Origin: JAUXFK01 sp034189035
GTDB lineage: Bacteria > Desulfobacterota > UBA8473
Length of the DNA: 64,000 bases
Direction: 5' to 3'
Assembly: GCA_034189035.1 (NCBI GenBank)
Contig: JAXHVA010000001.1
Coordinates: 89,941 to 153,940 of the forward strand
The position numbers and the translations under genes are program-made. The notes under the pieces were generated by a model that saw nothing but the letters and a program-made list of their open reading frames with translations, made no database searches and was not told the origin of the DNA. Below are positions 45,594 through 54,364 of the stretch, in pieces. How positions within the stretch are numbered: position 1 is the first letter of the stretch; the number at the start of each line of letters is the position of its first letter.

Positions 45594-47684
45594 TTAAAAT
45601 TTTACGCCAAGCTGGAATCCCCAGACATATTCAGGCATTTTATAACCCGATATCTCTTCGTAATCGGTACCGGTCACATTGCTGCAAAAGAGTTTTGCCA
45701 TGTACTCTTTCCTATCGAACTTGAACTTCTGTTCAAATCCCACATCAAGGGTCATATAGTCATCCAGTTCTCCTGCCCTCTGTGTGCCGCGGTCGTAAAC
45801 ATAGCGGGAGTTTAACTGCAGCCATCCGTCCTGCCAGACGTTATACCTGGCCATTAGTTTAACTTTGTGCTTGGGCAGAAGCTCGGGCAGATAATACGTC
45901 CACCCGTCCTCAAAGCCAGCTTGATCTATGTCGGGTTCCTGATAGACATAGGCGGCTGTGGCCGTGCATTTTCCCCCAAGATGGATGGTCGCCTCCAGTT
46001 CCGCTCCATAAAGCTTAACGTGATCGATATTATAGAGGCAGTTGCTGCCGAGTGTCCCCATTCCGCCCAATGCACCTGCGGCCGTGATTCCGTTGTCGTT
46101 GATGAAGTCCTCAATGTCGTAATAGAAACCGGCCGTCCTGACCGTCAGCGATTTGAACTCCTGAATAATTCCGGCTTCATACTCCCAGGCCGATTCCGGG
46201 TCCAGTGAAGGGTTTTCCGGGGAGGCGCACCGCGCCCACCAGTAGTAATCTCACGGGCACGGAAGCCGGTACGATCGGCTCACCGCAGCATAAAGCGCCG
46301 TCTCAAGGGCGGCCTGGAAATCCAACTTCAGGCTGGGATAGAAACCATCATCATCCTCTTCTTTACCTTCGTCCGGCCAGCCTTCACCAAACTGGGAATA
46401 ATAAGTATCCATTTCCACATGATAGTAGCGGACACCTGGTGTAACTGTCCATCTGTCCCCGAGGTCAATGACATCCTGCACATATGCCGATTTGACCTCA
46501 TAGATGATGGGGTTTTCGTCTGGCCACCCCAGCTCTTGGTATTCCATACCAACTGTTACACGGTGAGAATCGAACATCTCAAAATCTCGGTACTCGCCAA
46601 TAATACCCTTTGTCTCATCATCGACAAAATAATCTGCATTAAAAATGCCCATAGCATTATATTCACTGGTCCAACGTCTGCCCAGGGTATAAAAACCATG
46701 TATCTTAATGGTGCCCGACCCCACCGGCGTCTTAAGGATACCATCTAGATATGTGGTATGTTTTTCCCATTGCGGATCTGGTCCGCCTGCTAATTGAGGC
46801 CAGCCGAGATGTCTCAACTGATCACGGGACCTCTCAAATTTAGGATAATCGTTGTCATAGAGGGCAGCCACAGCCGGATCCGGATCATTCGGATCGTTTA
46901 TAACCGGCAGGCCGTAAAGCACATCGGAATACTTGGCGCCGAGACTGAAAGTGGCGCCACGCGGAAGATAAAAGGTCAAATGTCCGTTAAAGCTGTCCGT
47001 TTCCTGAAGGTTGTTTCTGAGATAACCATCGGTTTCCTGCCTGCTCGCTGAGAAGTTATAACCCACAGTATTTCTCACACCCCCGTTGACCGAAGCTGCC
47101 ATATTATACGTGTCAAAATTTCCGTAACCTGCTTTAATGCTTGCCTCAGGCTTGGCTTTATCAGTCTTATTTCCCTTCTTGGTGATGATATTAATCACGC
47201 CTCCGATGGCAAAGGGGTGAAGGACCGAGTGTCCTCCACGAATGATCTCAATGCTTTCGATATCATCCATGTTCAACGAGGACCAGTCGACTATATATCT
47301 GCCGTAGTGGCCGGCATGGTTGATCCGTCGGCCGTCGATCTCTATAACCATCCGGCCTTCATTGAGGCCGCGTATTGATACCTCGTCGCCCGGACCTGCC
47401 ATGAGTGGGTTGGCACGCTGTACATCGATCCCGCCGATCTCGGTCAGGATGTCGGTAAGGGTCCAGACTTCGCCGGGCTTCTTGAATTCATCAATATGGA
47501 TAATGGTCTTGTCGGTTGTAATCTCAACGCCAGGCTGCGGGGCCATTACAGTGATCTTCCCAATATTAATTACCTCAGGGTCTATTTCTTCGGCCGCCAA
47601 AAGGCCAATAGCCTGACTCAACACGAAAATAATCATGGCGGTCATGGCAAGAAGCTGTAAGTGGCACAGCTTTATACGTATCAT
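45594..47684 (-). pseudogene. TonB-dependent receptor 3, interrupted by an in-frame TGA
   Basis: A receptor reading of 697 codons is split by a single TGA at 46251-46253. The reading frame is the same on both sides: SRSYRLPCP, TGA, DYYWWARCASPENPSLDPES, which is a continuous receptor barrel motif. Upstream it has a signal peptide (LLAMTAMIIFVLSQAIGLLA), a TonB-box-like segment ITVMAPQ, and plug motifs VIEIDGRRINHAGHYGRY, IESIEIIRGGHSVLHPFAIG and GVINIITKKGN. It may be a nonsense mutation, or the TGA may be read as selenocysteine: a hairpin (46221-46240) with a GGT loop lies 19 nt after it. The end FQLGVKF is a normal barrel end, so the coding sequence is otherwise intact. Confidence 0.75.
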
Positions 47685-47799
47685 TTTTCTCCTCCTATTT
47701 GATTTGTCTTGAATAACCGAGAACCCTGGGGAGAATTAATATCAGCCGATTTGAAAAAAAAATACTTCTGTGGTGCTAATAAATAGAAGTATCCCTCAC

Positions 47800-47865
47800 C
47801 CCGAAGGGCTTCACTGGAAGGCAGCCTGCAAACCTTGACCAGGGCTGACCGCCTTCCATATCATC
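47800..47865 (-). promoter_or_regulatory. Possible diverged T2-like hairpin before TonB receptor 3
   Basis: A stem GGAAGGC / GCCTTCC encloses GGTCAGCCCTGGTCAAGGTT and a TGCAGGCT part; a second stem with CCCTTCGGGG follows. The outer stem and distance to a TonB receptor gene resemble T2, but the inner bases differ from the conserved GCCACGG..AATGGAAC. It could be unrelated. The rest of 47685-48205 holds nothing else I can support. Confidence 0.3.
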
Positions 47866-48204
47866 GCACCTTTCCTTCATTGTCTTTTTACGAATATATT
47901 CGACAATATGGATGAAGCCATCAATGTGAATATATTTAATACATACAGGCCAAAATCCCGCCTTTTTTATTGTAGATTAAACCCCCCAGATACTGAATCG
48001 CAAGACTTATCACAAACATTTTTACGATACAACATGACCTTGCGACCAGGCTATCCGGGGAGAGGGAGAGACTATCAATTAATGAGATATCCATTGTTCA
48101 AAAGTTCATGATTTTCTTTAACCGACCCTTTAAGTTCCCAACCAAGATATCGCTGAGGATTGACAGAAGTGAGCAATGCCAGCTATCATCGAAGAGCATA
48201 TAGA

Positions 48205-48333
48205 GAAGGCAGAGGAAACTATTATTGACAACATCCTCCTTTCCTGTTACAAAACAAAAGTGCTCGGTAGAATTCTCTGCCGTGTTCCAGGGGAGGGAGG
48301 TCTGTTCCATTGCCAGTGGCGGCTTCCTTCTCC
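48205..48333 (-). promoter_or_regulatory. T2 structured leader element, copy c (orphan)
   Basis: Stem GGAAGGA-GCC / GAC-TCCCTCC around GCCACTGGCAATGGAACA, a second hairpin CGGCAGA-GAAT-TCTACCG, then TAACAGGAAAGGAGGA and TTGTCAATAATAG. The stem is weaker than in the other copies, and no intact gene follows for several hundred bases, so this copy has lost its gene and is drifting. It sits downstream of the nikR remnant. Confidence 0.6.
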
Positions 48334-48394
48334 TTCCTTTTATTATTAAAAGTAGCATCTATCTTAAAATCGTATTACCCAACTGCAAAATAAA

Positions 48395-48631
48395 TTACAC
48401 CAACTCCTTTCCAGTGATAGCCATTGTCAGGAAACTATGTTTGCCCCCTTTCACCACCTTAATGCTTTCCGCCAGTTTTTTCACCTCCTCGGGCTTCCCT
48501 TTTACCACTATACCCTCCATGCAGTTGTGGTGATCCACGTGGGATATGCTGGGTGGAGATTATCACCTTATGCCGGTCATGCTGGATGTCCATGAGATGA
48601 TTTGCCAGGCACCTCTGTGGTGATCATAAAC
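48395..48631 (-). pseudogene. nikR: Remnant of the nickel regulator gene nikR (C-terminal domain)
   Basis: Three minus-strand frame pieces rebuild the NikR nickel-binding domain: VYDHHR, then LMDIQHDRHKVIISTQHI, then VDHHNCMEGIVVKGKPEEV and GGKHSFLTMAITGKELV with TAA at 48395. Nickel ligands (His and Cys in QHD.. and DHHNC) are recognisable. Two frameshifts and a missing N-terminal ribbon-helix-helix domain show it is dead. Its presence supports a nickel rather than cobalt role for the surrounding uptake genes. Confidence 0.75.
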
Positions 48632-48676
48632 TCCCCAAAGAAGTTTCCGGAAGATGCCCCAGGGGTTTTGAACCAC

Positions 48677-48889
48677 CTAAGCCCCGGCCAGCGCTCCCCT
48701 AGCCGCAGAAAATTCCCGGTTGGCCTGCGAAATCAGATCCGAAGCCTTTTTGAGACGGTCGGCCACATCCTTTAAGTCCGCCTCTTCCATTTTCTGAGCC
48801 CAGGATAAATACTGGGCAATATGTTCCTGGTTGTGGTGAATCCAGTGATCAATTAAGATCGACAATCGTTCTCTCTCGTTTTTTTCCAT
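48677..48889 (-). CDS. Small helical protein of unknown function
   Basis: 70 residues, MEKNERERLSILIDHWIHHN, QEHIAQYLSWAQKMEEADLK and DVADRLKKASDLISQANREF; the whole chain should be helical and contains an HWIHHNQEH histidine cluster that could bind metal. Ribosome binding site AAAGGAGAGG lies about 9-10 nt before the ATG. It stands between the cooC and nikR remnants. Not assigned to a family. Confidence 0.6.
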   Translation of the reverse strand: MEKNERERLSILIDHWIHHNQEHIAQYLSWAQKMEEADLKDVADRLKKASDLISQANREFSAARGALAGA

Positions 48890-48910
48890 AAAAACAGCCT
48901 CTCCTTTCTT

Positions 48911-49365
48911 CTAAAATTCCCTTTTTTTCTGCTTCTCCCGTTTGAGTCTCGGTTTGGCATCCACCAGAATCTTCTTCATTTCCTCTTCATCAAGATTAAA
49001 GTTTATCAGGTTTTTCCCGAGATCCCCAACATGGTTTGAAGCCTTTCGATTATCTTCATTGTCTCGTCCTTACTGTCAGCCAGATCAATCGGTTGTCCTT
49101 GAAGGCATGCCTCAGCAATTACCTTGCTGAATGGGATTTTCCCCAGGATGGGAAGTCTTCTCTTCTCAAGTTCACCTTTCATCTTTTCATATATGTCCTC
49201 AGAACTTACCTTGTTCAACACTACCCCGGCAGCGAGTCGCAACACCCATCACAAAGGAGGCATTCGCAAATGCAACAGGTACTTGCGACTCGACCAACCT
49301 GGGGGGGATACAACCATCAATCGTACACCTGCTGTTTAAAAGTTCAAGACACCTTCTATCCTTTA
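48911..49365 (-). pseudogene. cooC: Broken cooC-like ATPase gene
   Basis: Starts directly after the HTH gene as MNKG and then breaks. A later piece reads LAAGVVLNKVSSEDIYEKMK and RRLPILGKIPFSKVIAEACL (MinD/CooC-type NKV base motif and C-terminal half), and the last piece NLINFNLDEEEMKKILVDA is in a third frame, ending at 48911. The P-loop half is missing. CooC is the nickel-inserting ATPase of carbon monoxide dehydrogenase. The decayed copy at 35880-36200 has kept the P-loop start instead. Confidence 0.7.
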
Positions 49366-49366
49366 T

Positions 49367-49783
49367 TCATCGGCGCCTCTTTTTTACTTCCTTCTTTTTT
49401 ATTCTCCTTATTTCAAGTTTTTCCCTGTGTACTTTTGTATAAGGATGTCCATATATATTCATATAGACCTGGCGGGCATACTCTCGGGAAAAGCCAAAAT
49501 GCCTGGCTACCTCTGCCAGGGAAGAATAAGGATTTTCAATAATACGCTGGAAGGTTTTTGTTGAGCTTTTGCCATATCTTTCATCAAACCTTCTAGTAAA
49601 GCAATTTGACCTCTTTATTCCGTAGAATTTCTTCACCTTTCTGATTACACGGATTTCGAGATTCAGTATCCTGGCTATCTCATAATCATAAAGACCTTCT
49701 GCCTCTGCCTTGTTCCTGATAAACTCAGGAATGTCTATATCTAATTTTTCATTTATATGGGATTCAGCCAGATTTATGTTCAT
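49367..49783 (-). CDS. Helix-turn-helix regulator, 138 residues
   Basis: The protein has two HTH-like segments: YDYEIARILNLEIRVIRKVK (about residues 33-52) and SLAEVARHFGFSREYARQVY (about 88-107), and a highly basic tail (KKKEVKKRRR). The ATG follows AAAGGAGATCG. Its end touches the cooC remnant and the NikL-like gene is just upstream. It probably regulates metal genes, but the DNA or RNA target is unknown. A decayed copy lies at 35880-36200. Confidence 0.7.
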   Translation of the reverse strand: MNINLAESHINEKLDIDIPEFIRNKAEAEGLYDYEIARILNLEIRVIRKVKKFYGIKRSNCFTRRFDERYGKSSTKTFQRIIENPYSSLAEVARHFGFSREYARQVYMNIYGHPYTKVHREKLEIRRIKKKEVKKRRR

Positions 49784-49812
49784 TTGAACGATCTCCTTTT
49801 TCGGTAAAAATT

Positions 49813-50319
49813 TTATTCCGGGGTGGTTTTCTTTTTGTTATCATTATCTTTCATCCTTTTATAACAAGCCCACCCCAGAAGACTCCCAAAAATGCCGAAT
49901 ATGATGCTGATACCAACGATGATTCTCGCGTATCCTAGAAAGGAACTGTTATTCATGATTAAGCCTCTGCCATGTCTTTCATTCGTTTCCTTGATGTTTA
50001 ATGAACTGTCAATCTCTGTCTTCAATACAAGTCGATGTCCCGTTCCATCATTAACCACAACCTTCCAGTTCCCCATCATATCCGGATAGAAGAGGAACCT
50101 TCCATTTCTGTCGGTTCTTCCTGTTTGAAAGGGAAGGCCTCCCTCTGGATCGAATATTTCGATGCCTGCATAACTTATCGGCTCACCATCGTCATACTTA
50201 GCTTCAACAAGAGTCCCACTTCCTGAATCGATTCTTCCTCGCACACCATGGGACCACACACTCTCTACTATCACCAACATGCATGTAGTAATGCACAACC
50301 ACAATGCAATAAATTTCAT
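49813..50319 (-). CDS. NikL-like protein, periplasmic partner of a nickel transporter
   Basis: About 168 residues from the ATG at 50319 (AGGAGAAATCC before it); the longer start at 50361 would hide the signal peptide. Signal peptide MKFIALWLCITTCMLVIVES, then a small beta-sandwich (YAGIEIFDPEGGLPFQTGRT, DRNGRFLFYPDMMGNWKVVV), a charged linker and one C-terminal transmembrane helix (IIVGISIIFGIFGSLLGWAC). This is the NikL layout known from nikKMLQO operons. It follows the NikK-like protein and TonB receptor 4; here it is linked to a TonB receptor instead of an ECF transporter. Confidence 0.75.
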   Translation of the reverse strand: MKFIALWLCITTCMLVIVESVWSHGVRGRIDSGSGTLVEAKYDDGEPISYAGIEIFDPEGGLPFQTGRTDRNGRFLFYPDMMGNWKVVVNDGTGHRLVLKTEIDSSLNIKETNERHGRGLIMNNSSFLGYARIIVGISIIFGIFGSLLGWACYKRMKDNDNKKKTTPE

Positions 50320-50420
50320 TTTTGGATTTCTCCTGTGGGAAAAAGCATCATAAATGTCCACTGGCTCATAACCTCGTGAACACTTATGAAGATGCTCGCA
50401 GGTTATTGCGTTGATATATT

Positions 50421-51206
50421 CTACTTTACTTCAAAGGTAAGGGTGGCCACAAATGATTCCACATCACACTCATTTTGATCCGGATACGGTTCCTCATGAT
50501 CGGCCTTGATCATCCAAACACCGGAACGGAGTATCTTTATCTTGCCTTTACCTTTCTTGTCTGTACTTGTAGTATAGGCGAAAGTATTCTTCTGTGTAGA
50601 GAAACCGATATAGGTGGCATATATATTTCCTTTGAATGGCTTGCCTTTTAATAGTACTTGCACGGGCATATAATCTCCTTCCCTTAATTCAGCCGGGTTC
50701 TGAAGAGGAATGATTTCCATCGGATGACCGATGGAAGTATCAACCTTTCCTCTTTCTTTTCCCACATTCGCCACGGCTTTCATGCACATAAGAGAGTGAG
50801 AACACTTGATGACATTCTTCAGACCCTTCTTTGAACACATCTTTCCTCCCTCAGTGGTTTTAGTATAAAAGCCCGCCTTTCTTTTGGCAGCAATGATATA
50901 TACTCCCTGTTCATGTATACTTTCTTCTGATTGAAATTCCACTTCAGATGAGGTCTTCACACCATGTTTGGTCTTTCCCTGTCCAATAATTGAAATGTTT
51001 TCCAAAGCATTCCTTTTCAGAAAGCCATCTAGGGGATAATGATGCCCCCAACCTATTGTGATCTTTAAAGCCTCTCCTGGTTCGGGGGTATAGTCTGCGA
51101 GATTTATCCAGGGATAATGTGCATAAGCCTCTTTGCAAAGAGAGACCAGGACAAAAATGCCTATGCCAATAACCAATAACGTCCTCAATTTACCTCTTTT
51201 CTTCAT
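50421..51206 (-). CDS. DUF4198 (NikK-like) periplasmic protein
   Basis: 261 residues with a signal peptide (TLLVIGIGIFVLVSLCKEAYA) immediately followed by HYPWINL, the His-start of mature DUF4198/NikK proteins. GWGHHYP and a Cys-rich part (KMCSKKGLKNVIKCSHSLMC) give further possible nickel ligands. The family binds nickel or similar metals in the periplasm for ECF transporters. It stands between TonB receptor 4 (24 nt) and the NikL-like gene. The cysteine insertion is not present in the copy at 59867-60652. Confidence 0.8.
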   Translation of the reverse strand: MKKRGKLRTLLVIGIGIFVLVSLCKEAYAHYPWINLADYTPEPGEALKITIGWGHHYPLDGFLKRNALENISIIGQGKTKHGVKTSSEVEFQSEESIHEQGVYIIAAKRKAGFYTKTTEGGKMCSKKGLKNVIKCSHSLMCMKAVANVGKERGKVDTSIGHPMEIIPLQNPAELREGDYMPVQVLLKGKPFKGNIYATYIGFSTQKNTFAYTTSTDKKGKGKIKILRSGVWMIKADHEEPYPDQNECDVESFVATLTFEVK

Positions 51207-51229
51207 TACATAACCTCCATCATAAAAGA

Positions 51230-53194
51230 TTAAAAAGAAATATCCAATTTAACTAAAAAGGTTCTTCCAGTGCGGAAGTTACCTTTATCCCCTTTATCAG
51301 AGTCAAAGATGTTATCCGCCTCAAAGGAAAGATTATCCTTATCGGAGAGATGTTTGTAGATCTTCACATCTACAACAGTATGCTCATCAATCTGGGTGGT
51401 GTTTTCTGTGTCTTTATACTGCTTCCCAATGTATGATACGGTAGCACTTGTACCTAAATCGTATTTCTCCAGTTCGTATGCAGGTGAGAAGGTGAAACTG
51501 TGTTTCGGAAGGTAAGTCAGGTCTTTTCCTGTCTCCTCATTTTCCGATGCTGTATAAGTATAAGAAAGGGAAGCAGAGAGTAATTCGGTCAGATACATTC
51601 TGCTCATGATTTCAATGCCCTGTGTCCAGGCCTCTTCCACATTCTTGTATATTTTTAACGGCAGGCCGTCATATAGAGTCCCTGTATCTTCCCTCACTAC
51701 CATATCCTCCACATCATTACGAAAATAGCTCAGGTTGAACATAACATCTTGTTTGAGCAGCCATTGCTCTATGCTTATGGAGTAACCGGCAGACGTTTCC
51801 GGTTCCAGATCTGTATTAGACTGAACGTAATAATCACCATGTCTGTAAGGAGTACTGTAGTAAAGTTGACGAATGGTGGGCGATTTAAATGCCCTTCCTG
51901 CTGAAGCCCTGAAAGTAGTGTCTTCAGAGAGTCTGTACATAAGGCTTAATTTCGGATTGAGCTCATCCCCGAAGGTAGAATGATCATCATACCGGAAACC
52001 GCTCACCAGGGTAAAGTCATCAAAGAGCGTAACCTCATCCTGTATATAAAGACTTGAGGTGTCCACGTCTTCATTAACATTAACAATACTGTCATCTGGG
52101 TTTTCTATGATATAGTCGATACCCTGTCTTTGAAGTTCTCCACCAAGGGTAATGACATTTTGATCACTCAAGAACCAGGTATAGAGAATTTCACCCTGAT
52201 CATAACTCACCTCACCATGTTTATACCCGTAAGAGTAACCAGGATAACCATGGGTGAAATCCCATGTATATGTAAACGCTTTGAAGGAAAAGAAATGATC
52301 ATTCATCGATCTTAAATCAATTCCTGCAGAAATACGCCAGGTATCTTCATGTCGGTTGTCCATCTTTTCATAATCGCTTAGTTCAGACTTCATATAAAAG
52401 TCAATGTGATCGTTAATAGAGGCATCCAGCTTCCCCATAAAAGAGTGTCGATCGGATTTGATCGGATTCTCTCCTATATCTTCTGCGCTATCATAGTTAT
52501 AATGAAGGAGATAGCCAAAACGATTCGATATCCTGTCTCCATAAGAGACGTATGAATTAGAGATATTTCGACTGTGGCCATTGTCAGAAGGCTTGGTTAT
52601 TGTTCCATCCTGATCCCTTTCCTTGATCTTGTACCAACCATAGGCTGCGCCAGCGCTTCCTGTTGTCTTATCCGGCGATTTCTTGGTGATGATATTGATA
52701 ACACCAGTCATAGCATCACTTCCGTATAATGCAGAACTTGGGCCTTTCACTACTTCGATTCTTTCAATCATATCCACTGGAACCTGGTTCACCCCGATTC
52801 CATATTCTCCCATGCCACCGCTTTGACCACAGCCCATGGCCCTTTGCCCATCGATGAGGATCAGGCCATACCCATCATTGAAATTCAACCCTCGGAGTTT
52901 GGCTCGCCAAGTGTAAGTTCCAAAGACATCATCATGAACTGATGCGTTAATGCCTGGAATATTTTTCAAGATGTCCAGGGTGTTTTGGGCATTCATCTTT
53001 TCGATGTCTTCCCTGGTAATCACGACCGTTTCCACTGGAACCTCTTTTAATGTATGGGGGGTTTTGGTGGCTGTTACCACCACCTGTCCCACATTGCGTA
53101 TCTCTTGTTCTTCTTTCTCATCTGCCCAAATCAATTCAGATAAGATAAGAGTCACAATCCCCATTAAAATTAAAATAAGATTCAACCTCTTCAT
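51230..53194 (-). CDS. TonB-dependent outer-membrane receptor 4
   Basis: About 654 residues from the ATG at 53194 (GGAGAAGAG box). Signal peptide LNLILILMGIVTLILSELIW, TonB-box-like VGQVVVTATKTPHT, plug with VIDGQRAMG-type LILIDGQRAMGCGQSGGMGE, IERIEVVKGPSSALYGSDAM and TGVINIITKKSPD, barrel with LEPETSAGYSISIEQWL, and end TGRTFLVKLDISF. The T2 leader copy d lies upstream. It is followed by NikK-like and NikL-like genes, so a nickel chelate is the likely substrate. Confidence 0.94.
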   Translation of the reverse strand: MKRLNLILILMGIVTLILSELIWADEKEEQEIRNVGQVVVTATKTPHTLKEVPVETVVITREDIEKMNAQNTLDILKNIPGINASVHDDVFGTYTWRAKLRGLNFNDGYGLILIDGQRAMGCGQSGGMGEYGIGVNQVPVDMIERIEVVKGPSSALYGSDAMTGVINIITKKSPDKTTGSAGAAYGWYKIKERDQDGTITKPSDNGHSRNISNSYVSYGDRISNRFGYLLHYNYDSAEDIGENPIKSDRHSFMGKLDASINDHIDFYMKSELSDYEKMDNRHEDTWRISAGIDLRSMNDHFFSFKAFTYTWDFTHGYPGYSYGYKHGEVSYDQGEILYTWFLSDQNVITLGGELQRQGIDYIIENPDDSIVNVNEDVDTSSLYIQDEVTLFDDFTLVSGFRYDDHSTFGDELNPKLSLMYRLSEDTTFRASAGRAFKSPTIRQLYYSTPYRHGDYYVQSNTDLEPETSAGYSISIEQWLLKQDVMFNLSYFRNDVEDMVVREDTGTLYDGLPLKIYKNVEEAWTQGIEIMSRMYLTELLSASLSYTYTASENEETGKDLTYLPKHSFTFSPAYELEKYDLGTSATVSYIGKQYKDTENTTQIDEHTVVDVKIYKHLSDKDNLSFEADNIFDSDKGDKGNFRTGRTFLVKLDISF

Positions 53195-53242
53195 GTAAAT
53201 TCTCTTCTCCATCATTCTCAAACCATAACCTTTCACTGCAAA

Positions 53243-53380
53243 GCATATGGAGTAGACAGAGGAAACCCCTGTTGATAACCCCCTCTTTTCCTGTTAAAAA
53301 ATACAAAAGAGCTCGGTAGAATCCTCTGGCGTTCTCCGGGGGAAGACAGCCTGTAATATTACCCGTTGCGGTAGCCTTCT
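53243..53380 (-). promoter_or_regulatory. T2 structured leader element, copy d (before TonB receptor 4)
   Basis: Stem AGAAGGCTACC / GGCTGTCTTCC around GCAACGGGTAATATTACA, a second hairpin (CGCCAGA-GGAT-TCTACCG), then GAGCTC, TAACAGGAAAAGAGGGG and GTTATCAACAGGGG. Compared with copy b, stem changes C-T-A-C-C/G-G-C-T-G keep pairing. It lies between cooT-2 and the receptor gene. Confidence 0.68.
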
Positions 53381-53489
53381 ATAAAAACCATTGCATCGTT
53401 TCAGCGCTATAAATAGAAAACTACATCAACCTTCAGTTCAAAAAACTAAACTGCTATACACTATCCAGTTTATATTTTTGTTTTCTGCA

Positions 53490-53681
53490 TCAATCTGCCT
53501 CCAATATAATCCGGTGATCTACCATCTGCATCTCCTTGATACGAGCCTTTACAACCTTTTGCTCACCAAAGATACTCTGTAGATGGATTCCGTTCTCCTC
53601 GGGTCGAAGGATATTTACCCCCTCCATAATGAGCTCTTCTTTTCCTTCAACTGTGTTGATATAAACATTCGCTTCACACAT
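53490..53681 (-). CDS. cooT: CooT-like nickel-binding protein 2
   Basis: 63 residues: MCEANVYINTVEGKEELIME then GVNILRPEENGIHLQSIFGE and QMVDHRIILEAD. Cys2 is the expected nickel ligand. Ribosome binding site AAAGGAGG sits 5-6 nt upstream. It is the last gene of the exbB/exbD/tonB operon, 28 nt after tonB. It is almost the same as CooT-1, so the pair arose from recent duplication. Confidence 0.87.
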   Translation of the reverse strand: MCEANVYINTVEGKEELIMEGVNILRPEENGIHLQSIFGEQKVVKARIKEMQMVDHRIILEAD

Positions 53682-53709
53682 TTTTCCTCCTTTCCCTTTT
53701 AATAAAAAA

Positions 53710-54360
53710 TCAGGTCAACTCAAAGACAATGGCGATCTCCAATGTAATTTCACTTGCGGAGATACTCTCCGGCAGGGGTGGAAACGGTGCTGCATTACGA
53801 ACAGCCTCAAGGGCTGCCCTGTCTAGGATTCTGTAGCGTGTGGTCTTGACAAGTTTGGACTCCTTCAGCCTTCCCTCTTTTGTGATCGTAAAGCGTAATG
53901 TGGCCATCCCCTCCATATGTTTGGTCCTGGCGAAATGAGGGTATTTTTTAAAACGCTCGATTCGTAAACGAATCGTCTCCATATAGTTATCAGCAGCAGG
54001 TTCCATGGACACGGAATCGGTTTCACTGCGCCGGTCTTCAGGTATCTCTGGACAGCCAAGAACCTCTGTGAGCGCATCGGGCAGATAGCTTTCTGAAGGT
54101 TCTACCTTGATCGGTCTGGGTATAGGAACCGTCTTGATCACCTGCCTCTTTATTTCCTGAAAAGGCTCTGGGGGAGCTACACGGTGCCTCGGCCTGGGTA
54201 TGCTCCTTTGGGAAGACTCCGATGTGCTCTTCAGGGTCAGCTCTATACAGGTCAAAACCTGTGATCTATAAAGACCCGTGATATGCATGAAGATAACGAA
54301 GTGTATCCCAAGAGAAATCCCCACCAAATTGCGAAGCAACCAGTTGGGCTTGCTTATCAT
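53710..54360 (-). CDS. tonB: TonB energy-transducing protein
   Basis: 216 residues. N-terminal membrane anchor (NLVGISLGIHFVIFMHITGL), a Pro/Lys-rich spanning section (RHRVAPPEPFQEIKRQVIKT, VPIPRPIKVEP), and a C-terminal TonB domain (EGMATLRFTITKEGRLKESK, AVRNAAPFPPLPESIS). Transmits the proton-motive force to receptors. Directly after exbD. Confidence 0.9.
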   Translation of the reverse strand: MISKPNWLLRNLVGISLGIHFVIFMHITGLYRSQVLTCIELTLKSTSESSQRSIPRPRHRVAPPEPFQEIKRQVIKTVPIPRPIKVEPSESYLPDALTEVLGCPEIPEDRRSETDSVSMEPAADNYMETIRLRIERFKKYPHFARTKHMEGMATLRFTITKEGRLKESKLVKTTRYRILDRAALEAVRNAAPFPPLPESISASEITLEIAIVFELT

Positions 54361-54364
54361 AAAC

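Noticed and set aside
48098..48358. 86-residue ORF over the orphan T2 copy
   Set aside because: It covers the conserved RNA element and has no recognisable protein pattern.
31480..53265. A conserved leader peptide (ending PLPSLYALR/Q then TGA) in the pre-start modules
   Set aside because: The reading looks conserved in four copies, but only two have an ATG. In the copy at 48205-48225 stops lie directly upstream in the same frame and the 53.2 kb copy has no start codon. RNA or recombination explains the similarity better.
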